A stretch of DNA of 64,000 bases from Candidatus Nitrospira kreftii (GCA_014058405.1 CP047423.1:3456501-3520500), one strand, 5' to 3'; numbered from the stretch's first letter, positions 1-9,310 are shown. Numbers and translations are program-made. The notes: generated by a model not told the origin, from the sequence alone.

Positions 1-270
1 TTGGGATGGCTGAAGAATGTGTATCGTGAACCTGGACATTCAAAACGCCCACTCCTCTCTCCTCAAGAGCAACGTTTATTACCGTTGGTCGCTCAAGGGC
101 TCACCAACAAGGAGATCGCTCAAGACTTGCATCTCAGCGAAAAGACCGTAAAGAACTACCTCGCCAATATCTACTCCAAATTGAATATTGGACGTCGATC
201 GCAGATTGCAGCTTTCTATGCAGGAAGCTTCAAAGGCTCCGGGCGCCATTTATCTATGGAAGCCGACTAG
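1..270 (+). CDS. LuxR-type HTH regulator, C-terminal part
   Basis: This is the C-terminal end of a LuxR/NarL-type transcriptional regulator that probably continues to the left of the window. The 89 visible residues hold a complete helix-turn-helix of the GerE family: an LSPQEQRLLPLVAQGLTNKE start (residues 19-38) followed by the recognition segment LSEKTVKNYLANIYSKL (about 46-62). In this family the HTH usually follows an N-terminal receiver domain and binds promoter DNA as a dimer. A TTG at base 1 can be read as a start, but a free-standing 89-residue protein is less likely than a truncated response regulator. The target genes cannot be told from the sequence. Confidence 0.85.
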   Translation: MGWLKNVYREPGHSKRPLLSPQEQRLLPLVAQGLTNKEIAQDLHLSEKTVKNYLANIYSKLNIGRRSQIAAFYAGSFKGSGRHLSMEAD

Positions 271-570
271 TCCAGAATAACCTTGGCACTTGGCATCAAT
301 GCTTATCTCTTCGTGTCGAGAACACGAACGCCGCAGAACACAACGCTCACCGCAGAGAATCCCATCGCGTAGATCCCCCGACACCCTCCTACACTCTCCG
401 CAGCTTCACCTTCGCTCCTTACTGATGCCCTACATAGCCTAAAGAGTTAAGAGTTGAAAGGATAATTCCGATAATAAAGAGGCAAGTCCGTTCTCAGGAT
501 CGGCGAATACCGGTTTTAGTCCCGTCAGATTGATGCTGAACCGCTCCACGTAGCGCAGTCAGGGATTCTT
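271..570. other. Intergenic region with no recognised gene
   Basis: These 300 bases separate the LuxR-type gene from the receiver-domain gene. I see no coding frame with a ribosome site and no clear terminator hairpin. The last part is A-rich (about 430-490) and probably holds the promoter of the next gene, but no well-spaced -35/-10 pair stands out. AGGGA lies just before the ATG at 571. Confidence 0.5.
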
Positions 571-1215
571 ATGTCCGCATCGGTGTCAAACTGCATCTCC
601 GTCCTTCTTATCGAGCCAAAGAAGGCTCTGGCTCAGAGGTTCCAAGATATTCTCTCAAAGTCTTTTTCTGCCGTTTCCTCTCCCCAAGTAGTGTCCTCTC
701 TTCAGGAAGGATTGAAGTGTCTCGCCAATCGTGAGGTCGCCGTGGTGCTTACGGACTTGGTGCTTCCTGACAGTAGTGGACCTGATGCTGTTCGTTTTCT
801 TTGTAGGACCGCCCCTTTTAGCGCTGTGGTTGCCTTTACAGAAAGAGGAGATATGGCCTTACTACTTGAGGCGGTTCAGGCCGGCGCCCACGAGGCACTA
901 CCCAACGTTCTACTCTCACCAGAGGAACTCACCCTAGCGATTCAAAGTGCCTTGATCAGAGTCAGTTCATCGAAAATACCCACTGAAGCCACGCGGTCTC
1001 ATTTCCCCCTCGCAGGTTCGCCCCCATCATTGCCAAAACTCGTGCACAACTTGAACAATGCACTTACTTCTATCAACGGATTCACCGACATCCTACTCGC
1101 CCGGTTGCCGGCTGACGAAGCCCCTCACCGTTGTGCGGAGCAGATCAAGGATGCCTGTGATCGCGCAGCCAGCTTGGCAAGAGATTTGGCAAGTTTGTCA
1201 GCAGACCCCTCGTAA
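571..1215 (+). CDS. Receiver domain plus DHp-like helix protein
   Basis: This 214-residue two-component-type protein has two parts. Residues 10-125 look like a CheY-type receiver with the phospho-acceptor candidate Asp62 (VVLTDLVLPDSSG). The Lys normally found after the GAxxxL turn is replaced: the sequence reads GAHEALPN. Residues 153-210 resemble the dimerisation/histidine-phosphotransfer helix of histidine kinases, with His159 in VHNLNNALTSINGF. No ATP-binding (HATPase) domain follows, and no frame downstream supplies one. It may accept or pass phosphate from a partner kinase, or be a degenerate remnant. AGGGA sits 5 bases before the ATG. The LuxR regulator upstream runs in the same direction and could be a partner. 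Confidence 0.75.
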   Translation: MSASVSNCISVLLIEPKKALAQRFQDILSKSFSAVSSPQVVSSLQEGLKCLANREVAVVLTDLVLPDSSGPDAVRFLCRTAPFSAVVAFTERGDMALLLEAVQAGAHEALPNVLLSPEELTLAIQSALIRVSSSKIPTEATRSHFPLAGSPPSLPKLVHNLNNALTSINGFTDILLARLPADEAPHRCAEQIKDACDRAASLARDLASLSADPS

Positions 1216-1270
1216 GCCCTCGGACGCGCCCACCCAACTCCTCCAAACCCCACGATTCTGGAATACGGAA

Positions 1271-1299
1271 TTGACAGGCTAGGCCTCACTGACTAGGAT
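1271..1299 (+). promoter_or_regulatory. Sigma-70 promoter for the UPF0114 gene
   Basis: A perfect TTGACA (1271-1276) is followed after 17 bases by TAGGAT (1294-1299), the expected spacing for a housekeeping promoter. An AGGAGG ribosome site (1316-1321) and the ATG at 1327 follow. Transcription would start near 1306. Confidence 0.6.
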
Positions 1300-1326
1300 A
1301 CACCGCGCTGCGGTCAGGAGGCCCGA

Positions 1327-1902
1327 ATGTCAGACTCTCGTGCACCTCACACCAAAGAGACACTATCTTCGCCTAAAACTTCCCACTCTGCCAGCAGTCA
1401 AGTCGAAGCCTTGTTTGAAAGCGTCGTCTTTGCCAGCCGATGGATTCAAGCCCCGCTCTATGCTGGTCTTATCGTTGCGGAGCTACTCTATGCATACAAG
1501 TTTCTCCACGAGCTTTGGGAGATGGTGACCCACATCAACAAGATGGAAGAAACGGTATTCATGCTCGGTGTCCTCGGGTTGATTGATGTGACGATGGTGG
1601 CCAATTTGTTGACCATGGTCATCATTGGGGGGTACGCCACTTTCGTCAGCAAACTAGATTTGGAGCACCATCCAGACCGACCTGACTGGCTCACCCACGT
1701 CGATCCCGGCACCATCAAGATAAAGCTTGCTGCTTCTTTGATCGGCATTTCCAGTATTCACTTACTTAAAGGGTTTGTGGATGTGGCCAATGAGAATCCG
1801 GAGCATCTGAAATGGAAGATCTTCATTCATATGACCTTCTTGGCTTCTGCCATTTTGCTGGCTTGGACCGATAAGATCATGCAAAAGGACAAGAGGCATT
1901 GA
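1327..1902 (+). CDS. UPF0114/YqhA-family inner membrane protein
   Basis: This is a 191-residue integral membrane protein of the UPF0114 (YqhA, TIGR00645) family, whose biochemical role is not established. Family features are a FESVVFASRWIQAPLYAGLI start (residues 30-49), a central DVTMVANLLTMVIIGGYATF helix, the SKLDLEHHPDRPDW loop and the helix around GISSIHLLKGFVDV. Four hydrophobic segments are visible, near residues 40-60, 78-105, 135-155 and 165-182. The first 25 residues are polar and Ser-rich. The start is supported by AGGAGG six bases upstream and by the promoter at 1271-1299. It is a single gene, convergent with the ATPase gene that follows. Confidence 0.88.
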   Translation: MSDSRAPHTKETLSSPKTSHSASSQVEALFESVVFASRWIQAPLYAGLIVAELLYAYKFLHELWEMVTHINKMEETVFMLGVLGLIDVTMVANLLTMVIIGGYATFVSKLDLEHHPDRPDWLTHVDPGTIKIKLAASLIGISSIHLLKGFVDVANENPEHLKWKIFIHMTFLASAILLAWTDKIMQKDKRH

Positions 1903-1968
1903 GCAAGAGCGTCCCGCGTCATTCGTCAAACGCTGGGCATGAACGTATTGGCGAATGATGGTACGTGG

Positions 1969-4521
1969 CTACTGCCAGGCTGCGGTAAGCTGCCCATTGC
2001 TGTCCCGCCAGTGAGGCGTCCAGACGAGAGCCACAAGCTTAACAGCAATGTTGGCCTTGGTGGGCTTGATCGAAATCGTTTCGAGTTTTTCATTCAATGG
2101 ATCGGTCGCCGAGGCCAGTACTTCACTTTCGGACTTGAATTGGACTTCGAGCGCTGTGAGCTGTTGTTGGAGAGCGGCGACGTTCTCTTCCGCGGCACCG
2201 ACATCTTTCGACTCCTTCAGGACTCGGCTGGCGCTCCGAATCGCAGTCGTCGCGCGGCCGATGTTCGAAGCACTGACCGTCTTCCGCCCCATAAAGGCTC
2301 CAAGGATGGACGCCCCGACTGAAATAGCAGCCTGCATTTGACTGGCGCGTGACTCGGTCTGCTGCTTTTCCTTCGCCAGTTCAGCCCGCCTGATTCGTTC
2401 TTGAAGTGCAGCGATCTTCGAGGCATATTTCTGGCGAAGCGCTTCTACAGCCTTATCCCGGGTTTCCCGTCCGGTTTGCTGCAACCGCACGCGAAAGTCC
2501 CGCTCAGATTCCCCGGCTTTGGACACCTCCTTGGTACTGGGGCTCTTGAACAACTCGACCTTTTGCGTTCGAAACAGCCAGCCACCGAAATCTTTACTCC
2601 AATCAGCGTAGCTCTTCACTTTTCCGGCACTCGCCTGCAGCGCTAGAAACTGAGCTCCCTCATCTGGATCTCGCTCGAGGTCGGCCACGGCCAATTCAGC
2701 CGCTATGGCCTTATCCCAATCGACGGCGACAGCCCCGTCTGCGATGGGAGCCAATACCGTCACATCTTGTGTACTATCCACGCCGCTCTTCGAGTCGGAG
2801 AAGCGGATTTGCGACGAGCCTAGGAGCATCGGGGCATACACCAATTCGTTCCGATCTGGTTTCGAACCACGCAGCGGCACAAAATGCTGCGGTACATCGG
2901 GAGGCAGCATGGGACGTGAAGAGTGAGACGTGAACCGTGAAGCGGCCGGAGTAGGAGCCGGTTTCTTCTCCTCACTCCTTACACTTGACGCTTCACGGTT
3001 CACGCTTAACGTTTCACGCCTGATAGGTTCCATCAACGCCTTGATTTGCGTCCTGGTAAGAGGCCCTCGGAGATACGAAAGACACCACCGCGTCTCAAAC
3101 ACGACCGGTTCGTCTTCATGCACGTTATTCATCAGAAATATGCGACTACCAAGACCAGCCAGCGTTTGCTCCATACGACCTCGGTCGAACTTCTTCCCGG
3201 CACTCGTGGAAGCGCCTTCTAATCCCTCCAGCACCCGAGCCTTGTCTCGTTCCGTCTGTAGTCGGCCGATGAACCAGGTGCCGGTGTTGGCCAGCCCTTT
3301 ATAGTCGAGATCGACGGGATTCTGCGTCGCCAGGACCACTCCGAGGCCGAAGGCACGCGCCTGCTTGAGCATGGTCATCAACGGCAACTTCGAGGGGGGG
3401 TTAGAGACCGGTGGGAAGTAGCCGAAGATCTCATCCATATAGAGCAGCGCACGCAGACTGGTTGTCCCTGATTGCGCCCTCATCCACCCGACTATTTGAC
3501 TGAGTAGCAGCGTCACGAAGAACATGCGCTCAGCATCGTTCAGATGGGCGATGGAGAAAATAGCCAAGCGCGGTTTGCCCGCCGAGGTATACATCAGCGA
3601 CTGAATATCGAGTGCTTCCCCCTCGAGCCAGGCTTGAAAACCTGGTGCGGCGAGCAGATTGTTCAGCTTCATGGCCAGCGCAAACCGATCTTTTGAGGGG
3701 AAGAACGACTCCACATCCATGACGCCGATCTTCGACACCGGTGGCGATTGAATCGCTTGGATCAATGACGCAAGATCAAGATCTTCTTCCTTCCTCCAAG
3801 TCTGATCGAGAATCGTAGACAAGAGTATGTGTTCGCGGCTCTGGATCGGATCGGCCTCGATGCCGAGCAAGCCGAGCAGACTCGTGACCGTTGTACTGAT
3901 GCGCTCACGCAGCAACTCGGTATCTTCCCGCACATCCGCGGCCGGTGCAGTGAACGATTTCAGGATAGAGACCGGCAACCCGGCGTTACTACCAGGCGTG
4001 TAGATCGCGACGTCGGCAGCGTCCCGCAGTCGTTGAATTCGCGCACCATCCTGTTGCCAGCTCGCCAAACCTTTGGCCCATAATTCCGCTTGGCCCTTGG
4101 CGTAGTCGGCTGGGGACAAGCCTTTCTTGCGCGCATCGTCTTCGTTAATCCAGGGTTGGAAATCCTCGCCGCTGAGACTTGGGAACGTCAGCATCAAATT
4201 GCCGAGGTCGCCTTTGGGATCGATGATAATGGCAGGGATGTTGTCGATCGCCGCTTCTTCCAACAGCGCCAGACAGAGACCCGTCTTACCGCTGCCCGTC
4301 ATGCCAACGCAGACCGCGTGCGTCACGAGATCTTTCGAGTCATAGAGAAGCCATCCAGGTTTGGCTTGCTTCGCGGCGAGATCGTACGGCCGGCCCATAT
4401 AAAAGACACCGAGCTTTTCGAAATCTTCTGCAAGAGATGAGGTAACTGGAGTTGATGCTGTAGATTTCTTCGAGGCACTCTCCGCCTTGGCACTGGAGTC
4501 AGTCTTCTTTGCTTTCGGCAT
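1969..4521 (-). CDS. HerA-like P-loop ATPase
   Basis: This 850-residue ATPase is of the HerA/FtsK-like type (ATP-binding protein with a DUF87/DUF853-like core). Walker A is GMTGSGKT at residues 73-80 and Walker B is LLYMDEIF with Asp363 and Glu364. Between them lie IIIDPKGDLGNL and long helical segments. After the ATPase core comes a linker (about 500-545), then a domain of about 100 residues, then a Lys/Glu/Ala-rich coiled coil (about 670-810) with a small Gly/Ala-rich patch. HerA-type enzymes drive DNA resection or translocation as hexamers, but no nurA-type nuclease is next to this one, so the role here is open. The linker is encoded by a palindromic repeat (2913-3020). The first 30 residues are Ser/Lys-rich and probably disordered. 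Confidence 0.8.
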   Translation of the reverse strand: MPKAKKTDSSAKAESASKKSTASTPVTSSLAEDFEKLGVFYMGRPYDLAAKQAKPGWLLYDSKDLVTHAVCVGMTGSGKTGLCLALLEEAAIDNIPAIIIDPKGDLGNLMLTFPSLSGEDFQPWINEDDARKKGLSPADYAKGQAELWAKGLASWQQDGARIQRLRDAADVAIYTPGSNAGLPVSILKSFTAPAADVREDTELLRERISTTVTSLLGLLGIEADPIQSREHILLSTILDQTWRKEEDLDLASLIQAIQSPPVSKIGVMDVESFFPSKDRFALAMKLNNLLAAPGFQAWLEGEALDIQSLMYTSAGKPRLAIFSIAHLNDAERMFFVTLLLSQIVGWMRAQSGTTSLRALLYMDEIFGYFPPVSNPPSKLPLMTMLKQARAFGLGVVLATQNPVDLDYKGLANTGTWFIGRLQTERDKARVLEGLEGASTSAGKKFDRGRMEQTLAGLGSRIFLMNNVHEDEPVVFETRWCLSYLRGPLTRTQIKALMEPIRRETLSVNREASSVRSEEKKPAPTPAASRFTSHSSRPMLPPDVPQHFVPLRGSKPDRNELVYAPMLLGSSQIRFSDSKSGVDSTQDVTVLAPIADGAVAVDWDKAIAAELAVADLERDPDEGAQFLALQASAGKVKSYADWSKDFGGWLFRTQKVELFKSPSTKEVSKAGESERDFRVRLQQTGRETRDKAVEALRQKYASKIAALQERIRRAELAKEKQQTESRASQMQAAISVGASILGAFMGRKTVSASNIGRATTAIRSASRVLKESKDVGAAEENVAALQQQLTALEVQFKSESEVLASATDPLNEKLETISIKPTKANIAVKLVALVWTPHWRDSNGQLTAAWQ
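2913..3020. repeat. Palindromic repeat inside the ATPase gene
   Basis: Two 31-base arms, 2913-2943 and 2990-3020, are inverted copies of each other with 25 of 31 positions matching. The inner 15 bases, CGTGAACCGTGAAGC on the plus strand, match perfectly. A loop of 46 bases lies between them. Each arm is built from short GTGAAnCGTGAA units. The element reads through in frame and encodes the Arg/Ser/Pro-rich linker (from about VNREASSVRSEE to FTSHSSR) between two domains of the ATPase. Such composition is typical of intergenic palindromic repeats and is unusual within a gene. Confidence 0.65.
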
Positions 4522-4657
4522 ACCGGTATCCCCCTTCGCTCAACGTTTGGGACGAGTTGCGCGGTATTGTAGTAAGCCAGAAGATGGGCTGCAAGCGGAA
4601 GAGCAATGATCTAACAACGGACGGCATGAAAGACAGGAGGTCGCGTAACCCTAACGA

Positions 4658-4987
4658 TCACCATTCTCTAAAGATCACGAATACCGCCACGACAATCAGC
4701 GCGAATCCTACCACGTAGTTCCACTTCAGCGCCTCCTTCAGATAGACGACCGAGAAAATCGAAAACACAACAAGGGTAATGACCTCCTGAATTGTCTTGA
4801 GCTGCGCCGCACTGAACTGTGCGTGGCCGATGCGATTCGCCGGCACTTGGAAGCAATACTCAATAAAGGCAATCCCCCAACTCGCTAGAATCACCGTGAA
4901 CAAGGGATACTCCTTGAACTTCAGATGGCCATACCAGGCGAATGTCATAAACACGTTCGAAATCGTCAACAACGCGACAGTCTGCAT
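4658..4987 (-). CDS. DUF486 small multidrug-type membrane protein
   Basis: This 109-residue membrane protein belongs to the DUF486 (DMT superfamily) group. Four hydrophobic helices are visible, with the family-typical FMTFAWYGHLKFKEYP loop after helix 1, the SWGIAFIEYCFQVPANRIG segment and the AQLKTIQEVITL stretch before helix 3. The reading frame is open 26 codons further upstream, but the ATG at 4987 has GGAGGAG at the right distance and begins with the family-like MQTVALLTISNVF. The substrate is unknown, and some DMT relatives are small-molecule exporters. It stands alone, between the ATPase and HEPN genes. Confidence 0.85.
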   Translation of the reverse strand: MQTVALLTISNVFMTFAWYGHLKFKEYPLFTVILASWGIAFIEYCFQVPANRIGHAQFSAAQLKTIQEVITLVVFSIFSVVYLKEALKWNYVVGFALIVVAVFVIFREW

Positions 4988-5061
4988 CGAGCGCACTCCT
5001 CCTTCTTGTAAACAATGTTGGCTTATTGTCCATTGAATCAGCGCGGCGGGAAAGCAAATGA

Positions 5062-6453
5062 TCAATTATCGGAAGGACCTATAGGGATAACTGGCGAGGC
5101 AGAGCTTGGCAAGCTGGCAAGAAATAGCCCGAGATCTGCTTTCTTTCGAACTGTGTCTCCAAACTCCTGATTAAGCAGAGCGGTGGGGAAATAACCCTGG
5201 ACGTCTGACAATTTCGTCTCACCATTAAGGTAGAAAGCGATAAAGGAAAGGATGGATCGTCGAGCGATCGAGGCTAATTTTATCAACGACTCCTCAGCTA
5301 TAAACGGCTCTGGATTTTCAGCCGAGACCGCATATTTTCCGTGAAATAATTTTCCTCTGAGCTTAAATATTTCGTTTAAGAACCGGAATATCTCCTCTCT
5401 TTCTTCGGGAGTCTTCCCCAACAATACTGCGCAACTTTGCCTAATACGATATGTCAGCTCTCCCTGATCCTCCGGCGTGTAAAGCGCCTCTAGTGCGATG
5501 ACTAGGCTGGCAAACTGTTCGACTCTTTTCCCTTTCGAATGAAAATCCTCGTAAAAGTTTCCTGCAGTCCCGATGGCGCGACGCAACTTGCTAGCAAAGT
5601 CTTCGATCTTGCCTTTATGTACCTTGTGGGCTTGGTATAGTCGCCCGATATAGCTGCAGTCAGCCTTGGCCAATTGGTATCGCATGAATGGAACGTCCTG
5701 TCTTGGAAAGCCCAAGAAATACAACCCTGCTCGATGGACGTCGTTAACCCAGGTTGGCGTGAAATACGGAACAACATAGTCGATATCCACAACTGAGTCC
5801 TTCGCATATTGCAAAATCTGCCTTGGTACGGCGGCTTCTTTCCATTTTTTCGCTAGCCAGTCATACATTGTTTCTTGGTCGAGCCCAACATTATCCTGGG
5901 CTACGAGAAAGAGCTTCCCCGTCTTGCTTGGACTGAGAAAACTGCTGAGCGTCCTTTCTCCAATCATGTTGGCTACGACGTCAGGAGGAAATTCTCGAAT
6001 CGCCCATTCAGGAAACAAATTCGCAAAGTCATGCACTTCGCCACTCACTTCAAGATTGAAGAGGTGGAAGCAACTGAACCGTTGAAATTCGTTCGTGTAA
6101 AGCTCCTTCTCTAATTCTCCCAAAGACTTGTCAAACTCACCGCTCGGATCACCAGGATTGTCTGCAGAGGATGGGAAATTGAACCGCGGCCAAAAAAGAA
6201 GGTCTAGCGCGTAAGCCATGTTGAGGGGACTAGCACAACAGGCTTTCAAGTGAAAATCGTCGGCGAGAATTGCGTTCAACTTCTCCTCAAGAGCTTTTTG
6301 GTCAAGACCCCGATCAGCTAGTTCTGCTGACACCTCCTCCGGAAGTTGCTGGGCAATCACAGCGGTTAATGGATACCGGTATTTGGGTAGATAGACACCG
6401 AATTGTGAGACAAAAGTCTTCAAGAGATCTTGCAGGAGTAAATTCTTGGCCAT
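5062..6453 (-). CDS. HEPN-domain protein, function unknown
   Basis: This 463-residue protein is not recognised over most of its length. The C-terminal third (about 300-430) looks like an Apea-type HEPN domain: a helical run EQFASLVIALEALYTPEDQG followed by FKLRGKLFHGKY, whose Arg366 and His371 give the R-x4-H motif of HEPN ribonucleases. The N-terminal 300 residues are mixed alpha/beta without a motif I can name. HEPN proteins often act in phage defence or RNA stress responses, and that is only inferred here. The chosen start (MAKNLLLQDLLKTF) follows an upstream in-frame stretch of 57 codons that looks non-coding and partly palindromic. The ribosome site is weak. Confidence 0.65.
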   Translation of the reverse strand: MAKNLLLQDLLKTFVSQFGVYLPKYRYPLTAVIAQQLPEEVSAELADRGLDQKALEEKLNAILADDFHLKACCASPLNMAYALDLLFWPRFNFPSSADNPGDPSGEFDKSLGELEKELYTNEFQRFSCFHLFNLEVSGEVHDFANLFPEWAIREFPPDVVANMIGERTLSSFLSPSKTGKLFLVAQDNVGLDQETMYDWLAKKWKEAAVPRQILQYAKDSVVDIDYVVPYFTPTWVNDVHRAGLYFLGFPRQDVPFMRYQLAKADCSYIGRLYQAHKVHKGKIEDFASKLRRAIGTAGNFYEDFHSKGKRVEQFASLVIALEALYTPEDQGELTYRIRQSCAVLLGKTPEEREEIFRFLNEIFKLRGKLFHGKYAVSAENPEPFIAEESLIKLASIARRSILSFIAFYLNGETKLSDVQGYFPTALLNQEFGDTVRKKADLGLFLASLPSSASPVIPIGPSDN

Positions 6454-6514
6454 TTTACTTGTTTTGTTCTCTGTGGGATTCACCTGATGTCTTATGAACT
6501 GGGAATTGTGATGA

Positions 6515-6541
6515 GGCTGATGGCCATGGGCGCCATCAGCC
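6515..6541. terminator. Hairpin downstream of uvrA
   Basis: GGCTGATGGC (6515-6524) and GCCATCAGCC (6532-6541) form a perfect 10-bp stem with a 7-base loop. There is no T-run on either strand, so it may be a processing or pausing structure rather than a classic terminator. It lies beyond the 3' end of uvrA and just upstream of the HEPN gene. Confidence 0.4.
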
Positions 6542-6582
6542 ACCACTTCTCCCAATCTCTCTCCCACCTTCGAGGCGGTCGG

Positions 6583-6752
6583 AAGGGATGAGCATGGGAG
6601 GTTCGCCGTAGCGTCACTTGTCATCCATGGGCATAAACGGTGCTGGGCGCCGATCTGTCTATTCGTCCGTTAAGGCGCACAGCCTGGAGTAGGTGGACAA
6701 GTTGCCGTCTATGTTCAGTCGCATTACGGCGAACCTGGAATGCTCACCCTTT
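6583..6752. repeat. Imperfect palindromic element, about 170 bp
   Basis: The ends are inverted copies: 6583-6616 pairs with 6719-6752 at roughly 25 of 34 positions, including a 12-base perfect core (AGGTTCGCCGTA at 6599-6610 against TACGGCGAACCT at 6725-6736). Weaker pairing continues inward, for example ACTTGTC near 6616 against GACAAG near 6695. No gene is present in the 307 bases between the uvrA stop and the HEPN start apart from this element and the hairpin at 6515. It could be a MITE-like or REP-like element, or a large terminator structure. Confidence 0.5.
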
Positions 6753-6760
6753 CGCCCGTC

Positions 6761-9268
6761 TCACCCCACCCCTGCTTCCTTTAGCACCTGCCCCGTATAC
6801 GACCGCTTCGACTTGGCAATCTCTTTCGGTGGTCCCTCCGCAACGATTTCTCCACCACGGTCTCCACCCTCAGGGCCCAAGTCAATGATCCAGTCGGCGT
6901 TCTTGATCACGTCCAAATTGTGTTCAATCACCAATACTGTATTTCCGGCCTCAACGAGTCGATCAAGCACATCTAATAACCTTTGCACGTCGGCGAAATG
7001 GAGGCCCGTCGTCGGCTCGTCGAGGATGTACATCGTGCGCCCTGTCGCACGTTTGGAAAGCTCGCGTGACAGTTTCACCCGCTGTGCTTCGCCGCCGGAG
7101 AGCGTCGTCGCGGATTGGCCGAGCTTCACATAGTGCAGGCCGACATCGTGCAGCGTCTGGAGCTTCGTCTTGATCAACGGAATGTGCTCAAAGAATTCCA
7201 ACGCATCGTCCACCGTCATGTTCAGCACATCGGCGATGCTCTTGCCCTTGTGGAGAATCTCCAGCGTTTCACGGTTGTAGCGCTGCCCTTTGCACACCTC
7301 GCACGTGACATAGACATCCGGGAGAAAATGCATCTCGATCTTGATGAGCCCGTCGCCTTGACAGGCTTCGCAGCGCCCACCTTTGACATTGAAACTGTAC
7401 CGTCCCGGCTTATAGCCACGAACACGCGATTCTGGAAGATTGGAATAGAGATCGCGGATGTAGCCGAACAGGCCCGTATAGGTCGCGGGATTGGAGCGTG
7501 GTGTCCGCCCAATCGGGGATTGATCGATGTCGATCACCTTGTCGAGGGCATCGACTCCTCTGAGCTCTTTGCACCCATCGATTTTCGGCTTTTTGTGGTA
7601 GAGCAGCTGCGAGAGCGAATGAAAGAGCACCTCCAATACCAACGTGCTCTTCCCCGATCCAGAGACCCCCGTGACACAGGTCAACAGACCCAGCGGAATA
7701 CGCGCCGTGACATTCTTCAGATTGTGCTTCTGGGCCCCGACCACAAACAGTGTTCCCCTCGCCTTCCGCTGTCGCTGCGGCACCGACACGGTCTGAATGC
7801 CACGCAGGTATTGGCCGGTCAGCGAATCGGGATCACCCATGATCTGCTGAGGCGTCCCCTGTGCGATGACATGCCCGCCCTGTGAACCGGCACCAGGCCC
7901 CATGTCGAGAATGTGGTCAGCGGCAACCATCGTCTCCGCATCATGCTCGACGACCACCACCGTGTTGCCGAGATCACGCAATCGCAATAATGTCTGGAGC
8001 AATCTCCGGTTATCCCGCTGATGGAGTCCAATAGAAGGTTCGTCCAGAATGTACAACACTCCGACCAGCCCTGACCCGATTTGCGTCGCCAAACGAATCC
8101 GTTGCCCCTCGCCGCCAGACAGCGTTGCCGCTGCCCGATCGAGCGTCAGGTAGTCCAGTCCGACATTGACGAGAAAACCGAGCCGCTCACGAATTTCTTT
8201 GAGAATCCGATGCGCGATCACGAGTTCACGGTCGCTGAACTTGAGCGAGAGAAAAAAGTCAGCCGCCGCCCTAACCGAAAGGCTAGTTACCTCGGCAATC
8301 GACTGTTTCGCCAGCTTGATGGAGAGACTCTCCGGCCTCAGCCTCGCTCCATGACAGACAGTGCAGGGTTCCAATAGGGAGAAGTCCTCCTCCGGACAAC
8401 TTGGAGGCATGACATAGCCGATCCCATCGCAAGCCGGACAGGCACCGTGGGGGCTATTGAACGAAAACACTCGCGGTGTGACTTCGGGGTAACTGACACC
8501 GCACCTGATGCAAGCGAGTCTGTCGCTGTACAACCTGGTCTTCCCGTCTTCGGTCAGCACCCCGACTAGCCCCCCAGTGAGCTTGACCGACGTTTCAACT
8601 GAATCGGCCAGTCGCCGCATGAGGGCATCACCGGATTTCATGACCAGCCGATCGACGATGATCTCAATCGTATGTTTTTTCTGTTTATCCAGCGAGATCT
8701 CCTCGCCGAGATCAACAATTTTTCCGTCGACGCGGGCGCGGACATAGCCCGCCTTGCGCATCTCCAAGAGCTCTTTGCGGTATTCGCCCTTTCGCCCACG
8801 CACGATCGGCGCCAAAACCTGAAACTTCACGCCTTCCGGCAGTGAGGCAATCGCATCGACCATCTGCTGGACGGTTTGCGCGGCAATCTCTTCCCCACAT
8901 TGAAAACAGTACGGATGCCCGACCCGGGCGAAAAGGAGCCGGAGATAGTCATAGATCTCCGTAACGGTGCCGACGGTGGAACGAGGATTGTGGCTGGTGC
9001 TCTTCTGCTCAATGGAGATGGCGGGGGACAGACCTTCAATCGAATCGACATCCGGCTTCCCCATCTGTTCGAGAAACTGTCGCGCATACGCCGATAACGA
9101 TTCGACATACCTCCGCTGCCCTTCCGCATAGATGGTATCGAAGGCCAACGACGACTTGCCGGACCCGCTCAAACCGGTGATCACGACCAGCTTGTCGCGT
9201 GGGATCTCCACGTCGATGTTCTTGAGATTGTGCTCCCGCGCACCTTTGATGACGATGGAATTTCCCAT
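6761..9268 (-). CDS. uvrA: UvrA-type excinuclease ATPase, shortened form
   Basis: This is the damage-recognition ATPase of nucleotide excision repair (UvrA), which loads UvrB at lesions. Both ABC modules are present: Walker [10 protein letters not shown] (residues 32-40) and GVSGSGKST (second half), signatures [12 protein letters not shown] and [12 protein letters not shown], and Walker [12 protein letters not shown] and [11 protein letters not shown]. The zinc modules CIRCG...CPACDG and CEACQGDG...CEVCKG are visible. The protein has 835 residues against about 940 in E. coli. The missing stretch lies between CPACDGIGY and [11 protein letters not shown] (near residue 277), where the usual roughly 100 residues are cut to about 20. 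The frame is intact. AGGAGG does not precede the ATG well; GGAG lies close to it on the coding strand. A decayed copy of its 5' end lies at 10940-11130. Confidence 0.88.
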   Translation of the reverse strand: MGNSIVIKGAREHNLKNIDVEIPRDKLVVITGLSGSGKSSLAFDTIYAEGQRRYVESLSAYARQFLEQMGKPDVDSIEGLSPAISIEQKSTSHNPRSTVGTVTEIYDYLRLLFARVGHPYCFQCGEEIAAQTVQQMVDAIASLPEGVKFQVLAPIVRGRKGEYRKELLEMRKAGYVRARVDGKIVDLGEEISLDKQKKHTIEIIVDRLVMKSGDALMRRLADSVETSVKLTGGLVGVLTEDGKTRLYSDRLACIRCGVSYPEVTPRVFSFNSPHGACPACDGIGYVMPPSCPEEDFSLLEPCTVCHGARLRPESLSIKLAKQSIAEVTSLSVRAAADFFLSLKFSDRELVIAHRILKEIRERLGFLVNVGLDYLTLDRAAATLSGGEGQRIRLATQIGSGLVGVLYILDEPSIGLHQRDNRRLLQTLLRLRDLGNTVVVVEHDAETMVAADHILDMGPGAGSQGGHVIAQGTPQQIMGDPDSLTGQYLRGIQTVSVPQRQRKARGTLFVVGAQKHNLKNVTARIPLGLLTCVTGVSGSGKSTLVLEVLFHSLSQLLYHKKPKIDGCKELRGVDALDKVIDIDQSPIGRTPRSNPATYTGLFGYIRDLYSNLPESRVRGYKPGRYSFNVKGGRCEACQGDGLIKIEMHFLPDVYVTCEVCKGQRYNRETLEILHKGKSIADVLNMTVDDALEFFEHIPLIKTKLQTLHDVGLHYVKLGQSATTLSGGEAQRVKLSRELSKRATGRTMYILDEPTTGLHFADVQRLLDVLDRLVEAGNTVLVIEHNLDVIKNADWIIDLGPEGGDRGGEIVAEGPPKEIAKSKRSYTGQVLKEAGVG

Positions 9269-9310
9269 AGGAGGCGGGATTATACCACGCGATAAAATCA
9301 GATCGTGGAC

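Noticed and set aside
7115-7885. Plus-strand frame of 256 codons antisense to uvrA
   Set aside because: No family motif and no ribosome site; uvrA is certain on the other strand.
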